A stretch of 6,532 nucleotides of DNA from Pseudomonadota bacterium. Lineage in GTDB: Bacteria > Myxococcota > Myxococcia > Myxococcales > Anaeromyxobacteraceae. This document shows, in pieces, positions 6,276 through 6,532 of this stretch. A model generated the notes under the pieces. It had not been told where the DNA came from, made no database searches, and was given only the letters and a program-made list of their open reading frames with translations. Both the position numbers and the translations under genes were made by a program. The stretch is taken from positions 1 to 6,532 of the forward strand of contig JAEYZK010000105.1 in NCBI GenBank assembly GCA_023428085.1. The letters run 5' to 3'. The stretch's first letter is position 1. Every line of letters begins with the position of its first letter.

Positions 6276-6532
6276 CTACTCGCCCGCCCACGCGTCGTAC
6301 GCCGCGAGCGCGTCGTCGCCCCACCCGTCTGCGGCGGAGGCCGCGTCGTCCGACAGCTCGAGGACGGCGCTCGCGGTCCAGAGCGCGTCCACGTCCGGCA
6401 CCTGCCACCCGGCCTGGGCCACGACCGGCGGCGCCGGCGCGCGGTCCCGGAGGAGCACCGGCGCGAGCAGGAGCAGCACCGCCGCGGCGGCCGCCAGCGC
6501 GACCCCGGCGCCCGCGCCGAACCGCAGGACGG
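6276..6532 (-). CDS. C-terminal part of a single-pass membrane protein, possibly anti-sigma factor (partial)
   Basis: The 84 visible residues begin at the window edge with RFGAGAGVALAAAAAVLLLL, a clear transmembrane helix ending near LLRDR. A short Pro/Ala-rich stretch follows, then an acidic tail (LELSDDAASAADGWGDDALAAYDAWAGE). The helix-then-short-acidic-domain layout, directly upstream of a Spy-like gene, resembles membrane anti-sigma factors paired with an ECF sigma factor. The N-terminal domain that would decide this lies outside the window. A GTG at 6479 falls inside the helix and is not a credible start. The orientation (tail outside) is inferred. Confidence 0.65.
   Translation of the reverse strand, partial: VLRFGAGAGVALAAAAAVLLLLAPVLLRDRAPAPPVVAQAGWQVPDVDALWTASAVLELSDDAASAADGWGDDALAAYDAWAGE

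Noticed and set aside
6250..6408. N-terminal extension of the Spy-like protein to 251 residues
   Set aside because: The extension overlaps the upstream gene, is Arg-rich, and would bury the signal peptide. The ATG at 6249 has a good ribosome site.
1..6532. CRISPR array, tRNA, rRNA, transposase or phage genes
   Set aside because: No regularly spaced repeats, cloverleaf-like stretches or recognisable mobile-element proteins were seen on either strand.

Overview
The window looks like a high-GC (roughly 70% or more by eye) chromosomal segment from a myxobacterium-like deltaproteobacterium; Anaeromyxobacter is my best guess. That guess rests on base composition, on the strong G/C bias at third codon positions (which also opens very long shadow frames on both strands), and on protein style. 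The sequence alone does not prove it. All supported genes lie on the minus strand, so transcription runs from high to low coordinates.

In transcription order: (1) 6532-6276, the C-terminal end of a membrane protein with one hydrophobic helix and a short acidic outer domain, cut by the window edge and possibly an anti-sigma-type protein; (2) 6249-5653, a secreted Spy/CpxP/ZraP-like periplasmic protein with a signal peptide and an LTxxQ-like motif, 26 bases downstream of gene 1. These two form an envelope-stress or metal-stress type pair.

After a 175-base gap containing a strong nested inverted repeat comes a second unit: (3) 5477-4668, an unrecognised acidic soluble protein of 269 aa; (4) 4661-2889, a 590-aa LacI/periplasmic-binding-protein-like receptor with a GAF-like module and no output domain, only 6 bases behind gene 3; and, after a 189-base gap with a hairpin and a possible operator or promoter, (5) 2699-123, an 858-aa paralogue of gene 4 with the same receptor architecture followed by a complete histidine kinase. 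Downstream of gene 5 is a hairpin-forming dispersed repeat of the CTTCGACAAGCTCAGGA type.

The most interesting point is the pair of genes 4 and 5. Both are predicted cytosolic proteins (no signal peptide, no membrane helix) that use a LacI-type sugar-binding fold without its DNA-binding head as a sensor input. One carries a kinase. The other stops at the coiled coil where the kinase would begin. A model in which the kinase-less receptor modulates the kinase is plausible but inferred. No response regulator, mobile element, CRISPR array, tRNA or rRNA was seen. Bases 1-28 and 62-122 hold nothing recognisable.
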